From Pseudoscleropodium purum (lineage: Eukaryota > Streptophyta > Bryopsida > Hypnales > Brachytheciaceae), in contig OZ017797.1 of assembly GCA_963969395.1 (NCBI GenBank), forward strand, positions 30,814,001 through 30,878,000: DNA of 64,000 nt, in the 5' to 3' direction. Positions 59,707 to 64,000 of the stretch are shown here, in pieces. The position numbers and the translations under genes are program-made. The notes beneath the pieces are model-generated. The model had not been told where the DNA came from and ran no database searches. It saw nothing but the letters and a program-made list of their open reading frames with translations. Numbering within the stretch: position 1 is the stretch's first letter; the number at the start of each line of letters is the position of its first letter.

Positions 59707-60850
59707 GAAAACTAAGAAATTTGTGGCTTCATCGGCTGATTTCAGAAAGCGTCTCCTGTCCTGTTTCTCGCAGCTCCGATCACGCTGAACCAGCTCACTA
59801 AAACCTCGAAACTCTCTAGCAAAATTCTCGAAAATCGCTGGGGAATTCCAAATCACTCGCACGCACTCGTAAACACACACAAATGAAGCTCAAGTGTGAC
59901 TTGCAACAAAATTATGTCCGGGAAAAATATCTCCAAAATTGCTTGAAAATTTCTAGAACTTTTCATATCGCACGCACTCCCTCGCCAAGACTAATGCACA
60001 AATAGACTCGAACTACGCGATGCAACAAAATTACAAGGCCCGATCCTTGAAACGTTGAGCCGCGTTCCCTACTGACCAAAAATCAAACTCGCTCTTCAAC
60101 CTTGGCATCACAGAGTCATCGAATGCGTAGTGAGGGCAAAGCAATTGCAAGCAGCTCAACACTACAAACCATAAAACCCAAGAGTCAGACTGCTTGCACT
60201 GGAAACTGTGCAAGAAAAACCTAAATCTGGAGGTCTAGGACTCTAAGATACGTGACACGGTGAAATTGCAGACAATTCCGAGGAAGTCAACCACAGAGAG
60301 CGTCGTCGTTACGGACGAAATTGCGGATTTGTTCACTTGCATCGTGTTGAAAGGGTCCGTCGGCGTCAAGCAGCTGCCGTTCAACCCTGCAATTCGGATA
60401 CCACTTTGGCAGCTGATTTTTTCCAGATACCACCTCCCGATCGACATCCAATACGGTCTCCGGATTCGCAAGGAAACAGATGTGCACAGTAAAGAAAAAC
60501 GGGATTTTTCTAATAGTGAAAACGCATCGGCGGCGGATCGGTAGCAAGGACCGCCAGCGGAGGCCTGAAGACCCGGGTGATTCGCACAAAAAGTGACGAG
60601 ACGACGGCTGTGGGGCGGAGACGACGGAGATTTTCTTCGTTCGCCTGTGTTGACGAGTTCGTCCGAGAGGGGAGAGTTGGGTTTAGCTAGGAGTGACGAA
60701 CTCACCGCACACATGACACATCATGCGCATCTGTTCGTGTGTTGTCGGGGCGACGACGTAAATTTTCTTCGTGCGTCGAAACCAACGAGGTCGTCCGACG
60801 GATGATTGACGGACGTCTGTTCGTTTGAAGCTGCTACGTCCGTCAGTCGC
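59707..60850 (-). promoter_or_regulatory. GC-rich leader and promoter zone of the receptor kinase
   Basis: Composition rises sharply in G+C and CpG from the gene start to about 60,850 and then drops to AT-rich DNA. Open frames here (159 codons minus at 60,235-60,714; 94 codons plus at 60,260) overlap on opposite strands and show no motif, so they are taken as by-products of composition. An imperfect direct repeat (GACGACG, then ATTTTCTTCGT, then CGTCCGA) lies about 131 bp apart near 60,620 and 60,750. The exact transcription start cannot be seen. Confidence 0.4.
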
Positions 60851-63800
60851 TTGCAAGTGAAGAATGTCAAAACTCTCGCTGATTCTGATTCAATGCACTC
60901 TCAGAAACAGGGAGTTTTCAAGTAACGGGCAAACCAGCCTGTGATAGGCAGAATGACTGATTTGCCCTATCGGCATTCATTTGTTGGAAAATTTATAATT
61001 TTTTTCCCACACAAAGACAAATTCGAGAAATGGGGAGAATAATTTAAGTTTTATTTTTTTTACAAAGTATGAATTTTTATGAATTTTTGAAGTGTGTTAT
61101 CCAATTGGTCCATAAGAGTAACCTACCCCTAAAAAAATGTATCTGCATGATGGTCATCTTACTCATGTGAAGCAATGACAATATTTTCTAACAGGGCCAC
61201 AAGATTAAGGCCTATAAAAAAATCTCAATAAAACTTCCAAATAAACCCTAGTATGTGATTTCTACATATAGCAAAAGGTTCAATTATTATTCTACAATCT
61301 TAAGGGATGCTTTTGGATTACACTTACAACTATATAAAGAATTAAAAGACTCACTTTAGAATCCAAGTGGATATGAATAGGGAAGCCACTATATGTAATT
61401 GCTTTGACCTCCTTTAATGTATCTTTTTTGACTCAACATTGAGTTGACCAAATTAAACATGTGAAAAAAAACTATGATTTGTTGTTCTATTTTGGAAAAA
61501 AAATTGTGAATCAATATCTCATCAATCTCAATATGGGCAAAAATCAAAGGAACAATAATGGATTATCCTACAATCTTAAATGGACCAAAAATAGAAACTA
61601 ATTATAACTAATCATATATATTATCACAAAATGTATATTATTTTTATTAATTTTTATTGTCAAGTGAAAAAGAGTCTAACACACATTAGCATGCAATATT
61701 TGAACATTGTATAATGTAAATTCTAAAATTTCTAAAATACATTATTTTTAGGTGTATCAAAAATTGACAGAGTTATCTTTGACTCTCTTATTTTAGTTGT
61801 ATATATTTTTGTGATCAATATCTAGGTTCTAGGATTATTTTTAATTCAAATATAGGTCACATTTGGGCACATATGATTCTAGGTATATACACATTATATG
61901 TGAACAAATTTAAGTAGGACCTTCCACACAAAGTGAGCAAGTGCTACAAAGACTAAGCCTCTCATAGCATAGCTTGGTTGTTTATTTGAAACTTACAAAT
62001 CTCTTACACCTTGACATTTATTGACCAATTGAAAGTGGATTATATATTTTGGACAAGCTCTATACACTTTGTGTTTTTATTGATTGACTGATATTTCTAA
62101 TGAATTTTCTACTCATCTCATTTTTCATAGCAAATTGAAGATATATTTTATGTATTTTCATTGATATCATTTAAAACATAATGGTTGAGCCAATAATAAA
62201 TTTTTGCTCCATTGGTCACTTAGAATTTCTATATATCTAAAACATCAATATATTTTTCAAGAAATTTATTGTGAATAAATATAATTGTAAAAAATATAAT
62301 TATGAAAAGAATAATATTATATTATGATGGATGATTTTCTTACAACTTGTATAAATGAACATTAGTGGATTCTAGGTCACAAGCAAAATTGTCTTCATTT
62401 TGACATTGCATAAAAAATCATGTTTGTTATGTCATAGATTTGTATATGAATTTGAGACTTAAAATCTTTAAAGACGATTCCTTTAAGACCATTTAAAGTT
62501 TCTATTTACTATAAATTTTTATTAAATTTTTATTATGAATAGCTAATACAAATTAATATAAATTGTAAGCATTTTATATAAAAATAGACTAAATTTTGAT
62601 GATTTAATCATATTCATTTTGATTTTACATTATGCAATTTTGATGCTTAGAAGAATCTCAAATTAATAAACAAGCTAATTTACCATTAAAAATTAATTTT
62701 TACATTCTACACTAGTTATGAAGTCCCATAGAAATTGTTTGAAGCCACTCATTTATGAGAAAACTCCTAAAAATTAATTTTTGCTATTTGCCACAACACT
62801 TTGTATTTAATTGTTGAATTTATTTGTGACCTTCCATTTTGTATTGAAAATTTTCCCAAGAACTTTTTATTGACTATTTTATAAATTATATCATTCTTAA
62901 GGATTAAATGCTTAAAAAGTTTCCAACCACCAGTACTAGTCAAAAGTGGTGAAGTGCATTAACAAAAATTCTACTTTGAGGTAATAGCATTATGACTTTC
63001 TTGGTCACTAACCTAGAAGCCATTGGAAGTGCACCTTGGTCATAAGATAATAAATGAAAACTTAAAGAAAAAAAATTTCCAAATTTTAATTAGTTTCCAT
63101 CCCCCTATTCTTGTAAGGAAAGTGTTGAAAAGTTTTCAAGACACTTGTCTTTGAAGACACCAAGCCTAATATGTCCCTCAAGCTTTTCTCTCCTTCACTA
63201 TTTCAAAAATGTATCAAAGAGTTTTGAAGGAACCATTCCTTGTTGCAAAATAATAAATGCTTTGTAGGGAATTATTTTGTGTAAAAATGGCTTGGTGATT
63301 ATAAACAATCATAAATGCCAAGTAAATATGTCATGAAAATCAAGATACCAAACTCAAGTATACAAAAGATAAGTATAATACGTTTTGTTTTTTACATTCT
63401 AATTTCCTCATGTTCTTCTACTACAACAAAATGAAAGTGTTAGACTTTCTTTTTGAATTAAATGTCAAGAACTTGGTAATGCAAAATCAATGTATTACTA
63501 TTTTTTTCTACATAAATTTTTTTTTAATAAAATTTTACCCATTTGACAATTGAATCAATGTATTAAACCTCAATTACATGAGAAGTAAAGTTGATTTTTG
63601 GATGCCACTCATTTTTAGTAGTCATAGACATGTTATGTGGGCATGTTGCCTAATCAATCATATTAAGCTCATTTTTGTAGGACCTCAATGAAATCAGATG
63701 GTTAATGACATCGAGGTGAATCATAATAGGAACTTTGCATGCTAATTTGAAGTAACTTGAATTATTAAAGCCAAAGTGAAACAAAATCCATAACTAAAAT

Positions 63801-64000
63801 TCATCACCAAAATCCATGTCTAAAGTCTATCAAAAATCACATCAATTTCATAATATCTTGAAATCATTTGAAGTTTTCCCTCAAATTTTGGTAGATGTGA
63901 CTATTACTTCTTTATATTTATAGGATTGGGAATGGTTGAGTACTTCTACCTTTGGACAATATCTAAGCAACTTTCATCCTAACAATTTTTGTAAATATAT
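60851..64000. other. AT-rich intergenic DNA, no gene seen
   Basis: Long A/T runs and no open frame above background. No LTR pair, tRNA or inverted-repeat element was recognised. Confidence 0.5.

Noticed and set aside
60235..60714. 159-codon minus frame upstream of the receptor kinase as a separate gene
   Set aside because: No domain, and overlapping open frames on the opposite strand point to GC-rich composition.

Overview
The window looks like nuclear DNA of a land plant. It is AT-rich (roughly two thirds A+T by eye) and carries plant-type split genes with short exons, GT-AG introns and many transposable elements. Two cellular genes are clear: a TFIID/SAGA subunit TAF10 and a leucine-rich-repeat receptor kinase. 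Copia retrotransposons with plant-type domains fit this. I cannot name the species. A non-flowering plant (gymnosperm, fern or bryophyte) is possible but not shown.

Layout. 1-7,800: AT-rich repeat-laden DNA with several short tandem arrays and a roughly 200-bp inverted-repeat element (6,807-7,008). 7,881-8,702: a single-exon gene for an unrecognised protein with one C-terminal CCHC zinc knuckle. 9,242-9,481: a 24-bp minisatellite. 11,613-14,022 (minus): a complete six-exon TAF10 gene whose small exons are easily missed. 14,390-26,540: repeats, namely two inverted, diverged copies of a repeat rich in CCAA-N-TTGG palindromes, a young intact Copia element (17,965-23,076) and GC-rich minisatellites. 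29,436-32,447: two copies of a terminal-inverted-repeat family with TTAA at its ends, plus another short inverted-repeat element; more copies lie at 43.7-44.3 kb and 51.2-52.1 kb. 35,209-40,741: an old, broken Copia element that itself carries a 293-bp GC-rich hAT-type insertion. 53,643-59,706 (minus): a 17-exon LRR receptor kinase, with a GC-rich leader or promoter zone up to about 60.85 kb. 60,851-64,000: AT-rich DNA with nothing recognised.

The cellular genes do not form a pathway. TAF10 is a nuclear transcription-complex subunit, and the receptor kinase is a plasma-membrane signalling protein. The most notable points are: (1) the young Copia element has, in place of the usual tRNA-3'-end primer site, a sequence matching the anticodon arm of initiator tRNA-Met, which suggests half-tRNA priming; (2) the old Copia element has the usual site and is interrupted inside its gag zinc knuckle by a hAT-like MITE with a perfect 8-bp target duplication; (3) a repeat family with TTAA-CCCCTAAAGG termini resembles piggyBac-type non-autonomous elements. 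Exon boundaries were worked out by hand from reading frame, GT-AG sites and family similarity; no database search was possible.
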